Assembly: GCA_003486025.1 (NCBI GenBank)
Contig: DNHA01000360.1
Span: forward strand, 12,744 to 21,884
Direction of reading: 5' to 3'
DNA from: Micrococcaceae bacterium
GTDB taxonomy: Bacteria > Actinomycetota > Actinomycetes > Actinomycetales > Micrococcaceae
Length of the DNA stretch: 9,141 bases
The notes under the pieces were generated by a model. It made no database searches. It was given only the letters and a program-made list of their open reading frames with translations, and was not told the DNA's origin. A program made the position numbers and the translations under genes. The stretch's first letter is position 1, and each line of letters starts with the position of its first letter. Shown in pieces: positions 1 to 5,519 of this stretch.

Positions 1-1
1 A

Positions 2-625
2 ACCATGTATCGCCTGCTCGATGAGTTAGTTGGCCACGACTTGCTGGCACGGAATAAAGATGGCCAGGTGCGCCTCGGACTTCGGTTATGGGAGTTGGCA
101 AACCGAAGCACCACTACACAGGATCTGCGAAAAGCCGCATTGCCTTTTATGGAAGATATCAACCAGCTCTTAGGGCAGAATACGCAGCTCTCGATGCTCC
201 ACCAAGATGAAGTGCTGATCATTGAACGGCTCTCTCGTCCCGGCTCGGTAGTCAACAAGGCCAACGTGGCCGGTCGAATGCCGGTACACAGTACTTCTAT
301 GGGGATGGCCCTGCTTGCCTTCTCCCGTCCAGAAGTTATCCATGAGTTCCTGACGCGCCACCAAGAAATCATGGAATCAACGCACCCGAACTTTAGAGCA
401 GAAATGGCCGAGATCCGACGCAACGGATACGCCTCATTCGATGGGTACATCGATTCGGAAACGACCGGAGCTGCGGCGCCAATTCTGGACAGTTCGGGCT
501 ACCAAGTAGCCGTTCTATCGGTGGTAGTCCCGCGCGATTCATCATCGCTGCAGCCCGCTGCCATGGCACTGCGCACCGCGGTTAGAGGGATCTCGCGCGC
601 ACTGCTACTAACCAATAACGCTTAA
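2..625 (+). CDS. IclR-family transcriptional regulator, 5' end cut by window edge
   Basis: A one-component regulator of the IclR family, which usually control catabolic operons in response to a small aromatic or organic acid. The reading frame is open to the left edge. The first visible residues (TMYRLLDELVGHDLLAR) match the recognition helix and wing of the N-terminal winged helix-turn-helix. About 40-50 N-terminal residues are therefore missing, and the ATG at position 5 is internal rather than a start. From about residue 40 onward the C-terminal effector-binding domain follows, with family landmarks GMALLAFSRPEV and RRNGYASFDGYIDSETTGAAAPILDSSGYQVAVLS (split here only for description). The total fits the usual length of about 250 residues. 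It is convergent with the transporter operon and is the obvious candidate regulator of the neighbouring genes, but that role is inferred from position. Its own promoter lies outside the window. Confidence 0.93.
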   Translation, partial: TMYRLLDELVGHDLLARNKDGQVRLGLRLWELANRSTTTQDLRKAALPFMEDINQLLGQNTQLSMLHQDEVLIIERLSRPGSVVNKANVAGRMPVHSTSMGMALLAFSRPEVIHEFLTRHQEIMESTHPNFRAEMAEIRRNGYASFDGYIDSETTGAAAPILDSSGYQVAVLSVVVPRDSSSLQPAAMALRTAVRGISRALLLTNNA

Positions 626-638
626 ACATTGGCTCAAC

Positions 639-652
639 CAGCACCCGTGCTG
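639..652. terminator. Small GC-rich palindrome after the IclR gene
   Basis: CAGCAC-CC-GTGCTG is a perfect 6-bp inverted repeat starting 14 bases after the regulator stop. As RNA it would form a 5-bp stem with a 4-base loop. No T-tract follows. It may contribute to ending the IclR transcript together with the larger hairpin just downstream, or be chance. Confidence 0.3.
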
Positions 653-668
653 TTCATGGTTAAACGTC

Positions 669-713
669 TGTTGGCCTGGCTGAACACCTTTTCAAGGATC
701 AGCCAGGCCAACA
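669..713. terminator. Bidirectional hairpin terminator between convergent genes
   Basis: Arms 669-683 (TGTTGGCCTGGCTGA) and 699-713 (TCAGCCAGGCCAACA) are perfect 15-bp complements. Inside them CCTT (687-690) can pair with AAGG (694-697), extending the stem after a small internal bulge. It lies between the stop of the IclR gene (625) and the stop of the ATPase gene (740), which face each other, so it can serve both. Neither side is followed by a clear run of T, so it is not a textbook intrinsic terminator. Actinobacterial terminators often lack the T-tract, which makes the call reasonable. Confidence 0.7.
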
Positions 714-739
714 TCAGAAACAAGAACAGTATGCAAAAA

Positions 740-1609
740 CTACTTCGGATTGGTCAGGAATGTAGTCTTCGCTTCCTCCGGACGGTGTCCTTGCTTAGCC
801 TTCTGAATCTCGGCATAAACATGGTGACGCAACTCGGTAAAGCGCGGCAGTGACCGGGTCTCCAACTGATCACGCTCCGCAGGCAAATCAATGACAATAT
901 CTTCTTGCACCACCGTCGGTGAGGACGACAAGATAATCACACGTTCACCTAGATAGATCGACTCATCAATATCGTGAGTTACGAATAGCACGGTCACGCC
1001 CAGCTTTTTCCAGACGTTGCGGATCAGGTCTTCAAGATCCGCGCGAGTCTGCGCATCAACGGCAGCGAATGGCTCATCCATCAGCAACACCTCAGGCTGG
1101 TAGGCGACGGCACGGGCAATCGCCACGCGCTGTTGCATACCGCCAGAAAGCTGCCAAGGGTAAGAACGCGGCACGTGGCTAAGGCCCACCGCGTCCAGCG
1201 CGTCCTCCACAAGCTTCTTACGTTCAGCTTTGGGCACCCCGGCATTCTTCAACGGCAATTCAACATTGTCCGCCACGCGTAGCCAAGGAAACAGGGAGCG
1301 GCCATATTCTTGAAAAACTACCGCCATCTTCTTTGGCGGTCCGGTGACCTTTTCACCGTCGAGTAGCACTTCACCGCTCGTGGCGCCCAATAGTCCTGCG
1401 ATGCATTTGAGCAAGGTGGTCTTACCGGAACCAGAAGGTCCAACCAGGCACACGAGTTCTCCGCGGCCCAGGTCAAAGGTCAGGTCGCGTACCGCTTCAA
1501 TATCGCCACCGTCGGTGTGATAAACCTTCTTCAATCCGCGCACCGACAGTAGCGCTTCGCCTTCGGGCAGCGTCCGTCCACCGGTGATGCCATTGGAATT
1601 AGACAGCAT
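740..1609 (-). CDS. ABC transporter ATP-binding protein, NitT/TauT (SsuB/TauB) class
   Basis: The cytoplasmic ATPase that powers the importer encoded upstream; 289 residues from the chosen start. All nucleotide-binding motifs are present and intact: Walker A GPSGSGKTT at 57-65, Q-loop glutamine at 100 in VVFQEYGRSLFPW, signature LSGGMQQ at 154-160, Walker B LLMDEP with the catalytic Glu at 179, D-loop AAVD, and the switch His at 212 in VTHD. The SLFPW stretch and the overall pattern are typical of SsuB, TauB and NrtD. The ATG at 1609 is chosen because GAGG sits six bases upstream. The TTG six bases earlier has that GAGG directly against it, with no spacing. The gene overlaps the end of the preceding permease by 11 bases, so it is translationally coupled and is the last gene of the operon. 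The substrate cannot be read from the ATPase. Confidence 0.96.
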   Translation of the reverse strand: MLSNSNGITGGRTLPEGEALLSVRGLKKVYHTDGGDIEAVRDLTFDLGRGELVCLVGPSGSGKTTLLKCIAGLLGATSGEVLLDGEKVTGPPKKMAVVFQEYGRSLFPWLRVADNVELPLKNAGVPKAERKKLVEDALDAVGLSHVPRSYPWQLSGGMQQRVAIARAVAYQPEVLLMDEPFAAVDAQTRADLEDLIRNVWKKLGVTVLFVTHDIDESIYLGERVIILSSSPTVVQEDIVIDLPAERDQLETRSLPRFTELRHHVYAEIQKAKQGHRPEEAKTTFLTNPK

Positions 1610-2372
1610 TTTCAACCTCTTTCAGACCGTTGTACCAACGCAAGACGCGGCGTTCGATCCACTGGAAAATAAACGACATGATGACACCGATCAACCCGAG
1701 AACCACGATGCCAGACCACATCTCGGGAACCGCGAAGGAACGCTGGAACTGCACAATGGCGAAGCCCAATCCGGAGGACGAGGCAAACATTTCGGAAATG
1801 ACCATCAGGATCAGACCGATAGACAGGCATTGGCGAATGCCAGCCATAATAGTCGGCATGGCGCTCGGCAGTATCTGGTATCGAATCCGCGCGAACCCGC
1901 TGATCCCGTAGGAGCGGCTGGTTTCGTTTTGCACCGGGTCAATCGCGCGCACACCTTCAATGGTGTTAAGCAGCACCGGCCAAATTGCACCGGAGATGAT
2001 GACCGCAACTTTCATTCCGTCGTTAATGCCGACCAGCAGCATCAAGACGGGAATCAATACCGGTGGTGGAAGTGCCCTGAAAAATTCGAAGACCGGCTCG
2101 GTGATGGCACGAGCCGTGCGGTTTAGGCCAACAAGTAGTCCCAACAGCACGCCGAGAATAATCGCACCCACCACGCCAATGAGCAGCCGGCGGATACTCG
2201 GCAACACGTCGGTGAACATACGCTCGCCGATCCAGGTATCGATGAAGGTCTTGACTAGGTCTGCCGGGGTGGGAACGAAGAAGCTTGCCCCGCCCGCCGT
2301 AGCAAGAATCCACCAGAGGATCAGCAGTACTGGAAGCGCCAAAATATACAGGAGAGACTTGAGAGTTTTCAC
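1599..2372 (-). CDS. ABC transporter permease 2, NitT/TauT (SsuC/TauC) class
   Basis: An integral membrane subunit of 257 residues with about six hydrophobic segments, the first at residues 7-26. The cytoplasmic EAA loop that docks on the ATPase is visible at about 150-180 (ETSRSYGISGF, then ILPSAMPTIMAGIR). It has the conserved glycine and proline of the binding-protein-dependent permease family. The start is set at the GTG at 2372. It overlaps the TGA of the preceding permease in a GTGA junction and has GGGGAG eight bases upstream. An in-frame ATG at 2405 would add 11 residues but has no ribosome binding site and overlaps the upstream gene by 37 bases. Together with permease 1 it probably forms the heterodimeric channel, since both are complete and neither duplicates the other. 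Confidence 0.94.
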   Translation of the reverse strand: MKTLKSLLYILALPVLLILWWILATAGGASFFVPTPADLVKTFIDTWIGERMFTDVLPSIRRLLIGVVGAIILGVLLGLLVGLNRTARAITEPVFEFFRALPPPVLIPVLMLLVGINDGMKVAVIISGAIWPVLLNTIEGVRAIDPVQNETSRSYGISGFARIRYQILPSAMPTIMAGIRQCLSIGLILMVISEMFASSSGLGFAIVQFQRSFAVPEMWSGIVVLGLIGVIMSFIFQWIERRVLRWYNGLKEVENAV

Positions 2373-3202
2373 GCGATGATCTCCCCACGAACTGAGACGT
2401 GCCATGACAGGATGCGCTTTTCAATGACGCGCATGCCTAAGTTGATAAGCACACCTAGTAGTCCGGTGGCAACAATCAATGCGTACATGCCAGCAATGGC
2501 ACCGCCGGACTGGGCCAGCTGGATTTCTTTGCCCAGACCAGGTGAGCCGATGATCAGTTCTGCCGTAATAGCCAGGATCAATGCCACCGCAGCTCCGAGC
2601 CGAATACCGGTCATCAGATACGGAAGCATGGTGGGGAAGATGACGTCGCGGATCCGCTGGAATGGTGAAAAACCATAGGATCGTGCCGTCTGCATCGCCA
2701 CGTTATCAACGTCCGCTACACCGTAGAGCACCTGGATCAGCACCTGCCAGAAGCAGGCGTAAATGATCAGCATCAGCGAGGATTCAATTTTGGTGCCAAA
2801 GAGCAGCACTGCCAACGGAATCAGCGCCACCGAAGGAATGGGGCGCAGGAACTCGATGGTGGAGTTAGTGGCTCTGCGCAGGAAGCTCGACATTCCGATG
2901 ACCAGTCCCAGCACCAAGGCAAGCAGCACCGCAACCAACAGTCCAATGAACCATGCGAGCATGGTTTCGCCCACGGCCAACCAGAATGCGGTCAAGGTGA
3001 AGTCCTTGGCCAGCGTGACCAGTACTTCCGAGGCCGGTGGCAGATACTCCGCTTTCACGATGCCAAGAGCCGGTAGCAGTTCCCAAATCCCGAGGAACAC
3101 GACAATACCAATCAGGCCCCAGACCGCATTGGGTACCTTGGACTTAGTGGTTTTACGCCGCCTTCTTTTACTTAGTGCCGGCGTGGTGGTCAAGGTACTC
3201 AT
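2369..3202 (-). CDS. ABC transporter permease 1, NitT/TauT (SsuC/TauC) class
   Basis: An integral membrane subunit of 277 residues. A basic N-terminal tail (KRRRRK at 12-17) is followed by a first hydrophobic segment at about 27-49 and five or so more. The EAA loop lies at about 171-201 (QTARSYGFSPFQRIR, then IFPTMLPYLMTGIR). The charge pattern fits a cytoplasmic N-terminus. The ATG at 3202 overlaps the stop of the upstream lipoprotein gene in an ATGA junction, and no good ribosome binding site precedes it, so translation is probably coupled. It differs clearly from permease 2 outside the EAA loop and shared scaffold, so the channel is likely a heterodimer. Many TauC- and SsuC-type importers use one permease as a homodimer instead. 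Confidence 0.95.
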   Translation of the reverse strand: MSTLTTTPALSKRRRRKTTKSKVPNAVWGLIGIVVFLGIWELLPALGIVKAEYLPPASEVLVTLAKDFTLTAFWLAVGETMLAWFIGLLVAVLLALVLGLVIGMSSFLRRATNSTIEFLRPIPSVALIPLAVLLFGTKIESSLMLIIYACFWQVLIQVLYGVADVDNVAMQTARSYGFSPFQRIRDVIFPTMLPYLMTGIRLGAAVALILAITAELIIGSPGLGKEIQLAQSGGAIAGMYALIVATGLLGVLINLGMRVIEKRILSWHVSVRGEIIA

Positions 3203-4176
3203 GGAAGCAGCTTGTCCAGGTCAACTGGCTTCGACAGAGTCCCGAAGCTTTGCGCTGCGTCGCCTAGCTTCTGCGCGGCTTCACGATTGAATTCGGAACG
3301 GAAACGCGGAAGAACCATCTCGGCACGCCCTGCGTCATCGATCTTTGTGTAGGTTCCGACGATGTCGCGGACCGCGTCAGGATTCTCCTGCGCGTAATCC
3401 AGGGATTTATTCATGGCACGCGTGAACTTTTCAGTTACTTCTGGATTCTTCTCGGCATATTCGGTTGAGGTGAAGTAGCCAGCGACGTCCAGTTCTGGAT
3501 CAAATTCAGCGAAGTTTGCCGAGAGCATCTTCGCTCCCGAATCAAGGGCCACACTTTGGAAGGGCTCTAGGATCCATGCTGCGTCGACGATGCCGTTTTC
3601 AAGGGCAGCCGGCGCATCTGGGAATGGAACCTCGACGAATTCAACGCTCGAAGGATCGCCGCCGTCTGCCTTGACGATGGATTTGATCGTGGTGTCACCG
3701 ATATTGGACAGATTGTTCACCGAGACCTTCTTACCTGCAAGGTCCTTTGGTGAAGTAATTTTTGAGTCACCCTTGACAATGACCGAACCGACGTCGGATT
3801 TGGTGTCTCCAGTGGTGGAAATACCGTTAGCCACAAATTTCATGTCCAGGCCCTTGTCATTGGCGACCATTACAGAAATGAAGTTTGAGAACGCGAAGTC
3901 GTAGCTTCCCGACTGGATTCCCGGAACAATTGCCGAGCCGCCCGTGGCGGTCTCAATTTCCAGGTCGAGTCCTTCGTCGGCGAAGAATCCCTGCTTGTCG
4001 CCGAGCCAGATCGGCGCGGTGTCAACGATGGGAATCACTCCGACGGTAATTTTATCCAGCGCACCATTTGCGGCGCCTGATTCTTCGGCAGCCCCGCCGC
4101 TAGGCGATCCAGAGCTGCAGGCCGTAAGTGTGAGTACCGCCAAGGATGCAACGGCTAGCTTAATCGAGTGTTTCAT
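3199..4176 (-). CDS. Substrate-binding lipoprotein 1 of NitT/TauT-type ABC importer (NMT1/THI5-like fold)
   Basis: An extracellular lipid-anchored binding protein of 325 residues that captures the substrate for the permeases. A lipoprotein signal peptide covers residues 1-19 (MKHSIK, hydrophobic core), with lipobox LTAC and the lipidated Cys at 20, followed by a flexible Ser/Gly/Ala linker. Family landmarks are GVIPI at 46-50, GLDMKFV at about 109-115, PFPD at 184-187 and VDAAWILEPF at 197-206. The ATG at 4176 is preferred over the ATG at 4200. GGGAG lies eight bases upstream of it, and it puts the positive residues directly before the hydrophobic core. The stop overlaps the permease 1 start (ATGA). 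It is homologous to lipoprotein 2, sharing the same blocks in the same order, so the pair arose by duplication and diverged. Members of this family bind nitrate, taurine, alkanesulfonates, aromatic acids or pyrimidines, so the ligand is unknown. Confidence 0.95.
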   Translation of the reverse strand: MKHSIKLAVASLAVLTLTACSSGSPSGGAAEESGAANGALDKITVGVIPIVDTAPIWLGDKQGFFADEGLDLEIETATGGSAIVPGIQSGSYDFAFSNFISVMVANDKGLDMKFVANGISTTGDTKSDVGSVIVKGDSKITSPKDLAGKKVSVNNLSNIGDTTIKSIVKADGGDPSSVEFVEVPFPDAPAALENGIVDAAWILEPFQSVALDSGAKMLSANFAEFDPELDVAGYFTSTEYAEKNPEVTEKFTRAMNKSLDYAQENPDAVRDIVGTYTKIDDAGRAEMVLPRFRSEFNREAAQKLGDAAQSFGTLSKPVDLDKLLP

Positions 4177-4202
4177 GACTATTTCTCCCATATGGTGCAA
4201 TT

Positions 4203-4242
4203 ACTTGCTGCGGATCCGGTGGAGACCCGATCCGCAGCAAGT
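4203..4242 (-). other. Intercistronic hairpin between the two lipoprotein genes
   Basis: Arms 4203-4216 (ACTTGCTGCGGATC) and 4229-4242 (GATCCGCAGCAAGT) are perfect 14-bp complements. A further GGT/ACC pairing inside (4218-4220 with 4225-4227) leaves a four-base loop. It starts 21 bases after the stop of lipoprotein 2 and ends 27 bases before the start of lipoprotein 1. No T-tract follows on the transcript (it reads AATTGCACC). It could be a partial terminator or a 3'-end stabiliser that raises lipoprotein 2 mRNA over the downstream genes. Both behaviours are known for binding-protein genes in ABC operons. Confidence 0.7.
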
Positions 4243-4262
4243 CGAGCTCGGTGCGATGAAGA

Positions 4263-5261
4263 TTACTGAATGATTATTGAATTGAGGTCTGGGGCCTTGT
4301 CGAGGAATCCAAACTTCGCCGCAAGGTCGCCCAGCTTGGTGAGCTCATCGACGGGAGTCTCCGCTTCCCAGGTCTCCATCGTCAAGCCCTTGGCTACTTC
4401 TGCATCCATGTTGATGAAGTCTGGCAACATGGCGCGGGCTGCATCTGGATCTTTTTGCGAAACTGGAAGAATTTCTTCCATTGCGCTCTTCCAGTTGCTG
4501 ATGACTTCAGGATTCTCCTGAGCGAACTTGCCACTGGTGAAGGTCACCATCGTTGGCATGCCCACGATGGCTTCCTGATTTGGGTAGCCGAGCAAGACAT
4601 TGTCCTTGTTTGCCAAGGCACGCGAGAGGAATGGTTCCGGTGTCCACATCGCGTCAACATTGCCGCGATCCAGTTGCGCTTCCATGTCCGGGAACGGCAT
4701 TTCGCTGAATTTGAGGTCCTTCGGATTCGCACCAGCCAGCTCAGCTGATTCCATGATGGTCAGGTCGCCCTGGGTACGCAAGGCGTTGACCGAAGTGGTC
4801 TTTCCAACGAGGTCATCCCAGCTGTCAATGCCCGAATCCTTGCGGACGATCACACCGTTGGCATCTTCGCCTTCGGAAACTGACTCGGAATAGCCGGAGA
4901 CAATCTTCATGTCCAGACCTTTATCCGCTGCGGTCATCACCGAGAGCGGGTTGCCCACCGCAATAGCCAGTTCACCGGTGGAAACCGCTGGCAGCATGGC
5001 TGCTCCAGCGTTTGAAGTACTTAGTTCAACGTCGAGGCCGTGCTTTTCAAAGACTCCTGAGTCAATACCCTGCTGTACGGCAACAGATGGGGCGATGGGC
5101 AAGATACCTACGACGAGCTTGGTCAGCGAGCCATCGGACGAGCCCGAGGCACTTGCTTCGTCGGTGGAACCGGAGCCTGATGGCGATCCGGAACCGCAAC
5201 CGACAAGTGCGAGTGAAAGCACCGAGGCTCCTGCGAGCAATGTAGACCAACGCTTATTCAT
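4263..5261 (-). CDS. Substrate-binding lipoprotein 2 of NitT/TauT-type ABC importer, first gene of the transporter operon
   Basis: A second extracellular binding protein, 332 residues. The signal peptide is MNKRW plus a hydrophobic core, lipobox LVGC with Cys at 22, then a long Ser/Gly/Asp/Glu linker to about residue 46. The landmarks parallel lipoprotein 1: GILPI 52-56, DKGLDMKIV 113-121, PFPD 189-192, VDAMWTPEPF 202-211. Even the linker start (SGSPSG just after the Cys) is shared. The ATG at 5261 has AGGGG five bases upstream. It is the first gene after the candidate promoter/operator region and is followed by a strong hairpin before lipoprotein 1. No permease lies between them, so both lipoproteins probably feed the same importer with different ligand preferences. 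Alternatively, this one could be an accessory scavenger for a related substrate. Confidence 0.95.
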   Translation of the reverse strand: MNKRWSTLLAGASVLSLALVGCGSGSPSGSGSTDEASASGSSDGSLTKLVVGILPIAPSVAVQQGIDSGVFEKHGLDVELSTSNAGAAMLPAVSTGELAIAVGNPLSVMTAADKGLDMKIVSGYSESVSEGEDANGVIVRKDSGIDSWDDLVGKTTSVNALRTQGDLTIMESAELAGANPKDLKFSEMPFPDMEAQLDRGNVDAMWTPEPFLSRALANKDNVLLGYPNQEAIVGMPTMVTFTSGKFAQENPEVISNWKSAMEEILPVSQKDPDAARAMLPDFINMDAEVAKGLTMETWEAETPVDELTKLGDLAAKFGFLDKAPDLNSIIIQ

Positions 5262-5287
5262 GTTTTCCCCTTGAAACCCGTTGATTC

Positions 5288-5305
5288 GGCTCCGAGTGGT
5301 GAGCC
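5288..5305 (-). promoter_or_regulatory. Possible leader hairpin upstream of lipoprotein 2
   Basis: GGCTC (5288-5292) and GAGCC (5301-5305) are complementary with an eight-base loop and lie in the predicted 5' leader, about 27 bases before the start codon. With only five base pairs it may be chance. No riboswitch consensus was recognised in the leader. Confidence 0.25.
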
Positions 5306-5318
5306 AAATTTACTGTGA

Positions 5319-5336
5319 CTTGAGCCACAACTCAAG
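5319..5336. promoter_or_regulatory. Second palindrome, overlapping predicted start of transcription
   Basis: CTTGAG-N6-CTCAAG is a perfect inverted repeat of 6+6 bp. It overlaps the end of the predicted -10 box and covers the predicted start point of the transporter transcript (about 5328). That is a position where a bound protein would block initiation. As RNA it would be a short stem at the very 5' end. Confidence 0.4.
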
Positions 5337-5362
5337 ACTAATGCAACCATTGAAAAAGTCAA
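5335..5362 (-). promoter_or_regulatory. Candidate sigma-70-type promoter of the transporter operon
   Basis: Read on the minus strand, TTGACT (5362-5357) is a near-consensus -35 hexamer. It is followed after 16 bases by TAGTCT (5340-5335), which fits the actinobacterial TANNNT -10 pattern. Initiation near 5328 would give a leader of roughly 65 bases before the lipoprotein 2 ATG. It is the best match in the gap, but the -10 is weak. Confidence 0.5.
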
Positions 5363-5368
5363 TGGTTG
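5344..5368. promoter_or_regulatory. Candidate operator: 10+10 bp palindrome over the -35 box
   Basis: CAACCATTGA (5344-5353) and TCAATGGTTG (5359-5368) are perfect inverted repeats with a five-base AAAAG spacer, a shape and length typical of a dimer binding site. The predicted -35 hexamer (5357-5362) lies inside it, so occupancy would block the polymerase. A further half-site CAATGGTT occurs at 5390-5397, 30 bases from the right arm and so about three helical turns away. The convergent IclR-type regulator is the natural candidate to bind it, which is inference. Confidence 0.6.
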
Positions 5369-5443
5369 ACTTTATAACTATTTGGATTCCAATGGTTTTC
5401 CGGGGATGAGCTGCTTTAACGTAGCGTCACACATTGACGCAAT

Positions 5444-5484
5444 ACACCCGAGCCATGCAGATGATATCTGGATGGCTCGGGTGT
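5444..5484 (-). terminator. Long hairpin after the acyl-CoA ligase gene
   Basis: Arms ACACCCGAGCCAT (5444-5456) and ATGGCTCGGGTGT (5472-5484) are perfect 13-bp complements. CAGAT (5458-5462) pairs with ATCTG (5466-5470) inside after one G-G mismatch, leaving a three-base loop. It lies 36 bases after the ligase stop and upstream of the transporter promoter. It is therefore well placed to separate the enzyme transcript from the transporter transcript. No T-tract follows on the transcript. The rest of the gap from 5262 to 5519 holds only the promoter and palindromes listed here, with no gene. Confidence 0.7.
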
Positions 5485-5519
5485 TCAAGCCGAATAATTC
5501 AGTGGCAGCACGACGCGGC

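Noticed and set aside
629..853. Plus-strand open frame of 74 codons after the IclR gene
   Set aside because: It runs through the convergent hairpin and into the 3' end of the ATPase gene. The first codon has no ribosome binding site and the product has no recognisable features.
1584..2126. Plus-strand open frame of 180 codons opposite permease 2
   Set aside because: It lies entirely antisense to a permease with clear family motifs. Its translation is low-complexity and rich in His, Asn, Arg and Asp, with no recognisable domain or ribosome binding site.
2763..3290. Plus-strand open frame of 175 codons opposite permease 1 and the end of lipoprotein 1
   Set aside because: It is antisense to two well-supported genes. 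The Ser/Thr/Asn-rich composition is what the reverse complement of membrane protein codons gives.
740..5261. Nitrate, taurine or sulfonate importer assignment (Nrt/Tau/Ssu)
   Set aside because: The family class fits, but no nitrate reductase, taurine dioxygenase or sulfonate monooxygenase is visible. The neighbours are CoA-dependent enzymes, so a specific gene symbol would be unsupported.
5262..5340. Thiamine pyrophosphate riboswitch in the lipoprotein 2 leader
   Set aside because: The lipoproteins have the THI5/NMT1-like fold, so a thiamine-precursor role was considered. None of the conserved TPP riboswitch blocks are present in the leader, and the enzyme neighbours are catabolic.
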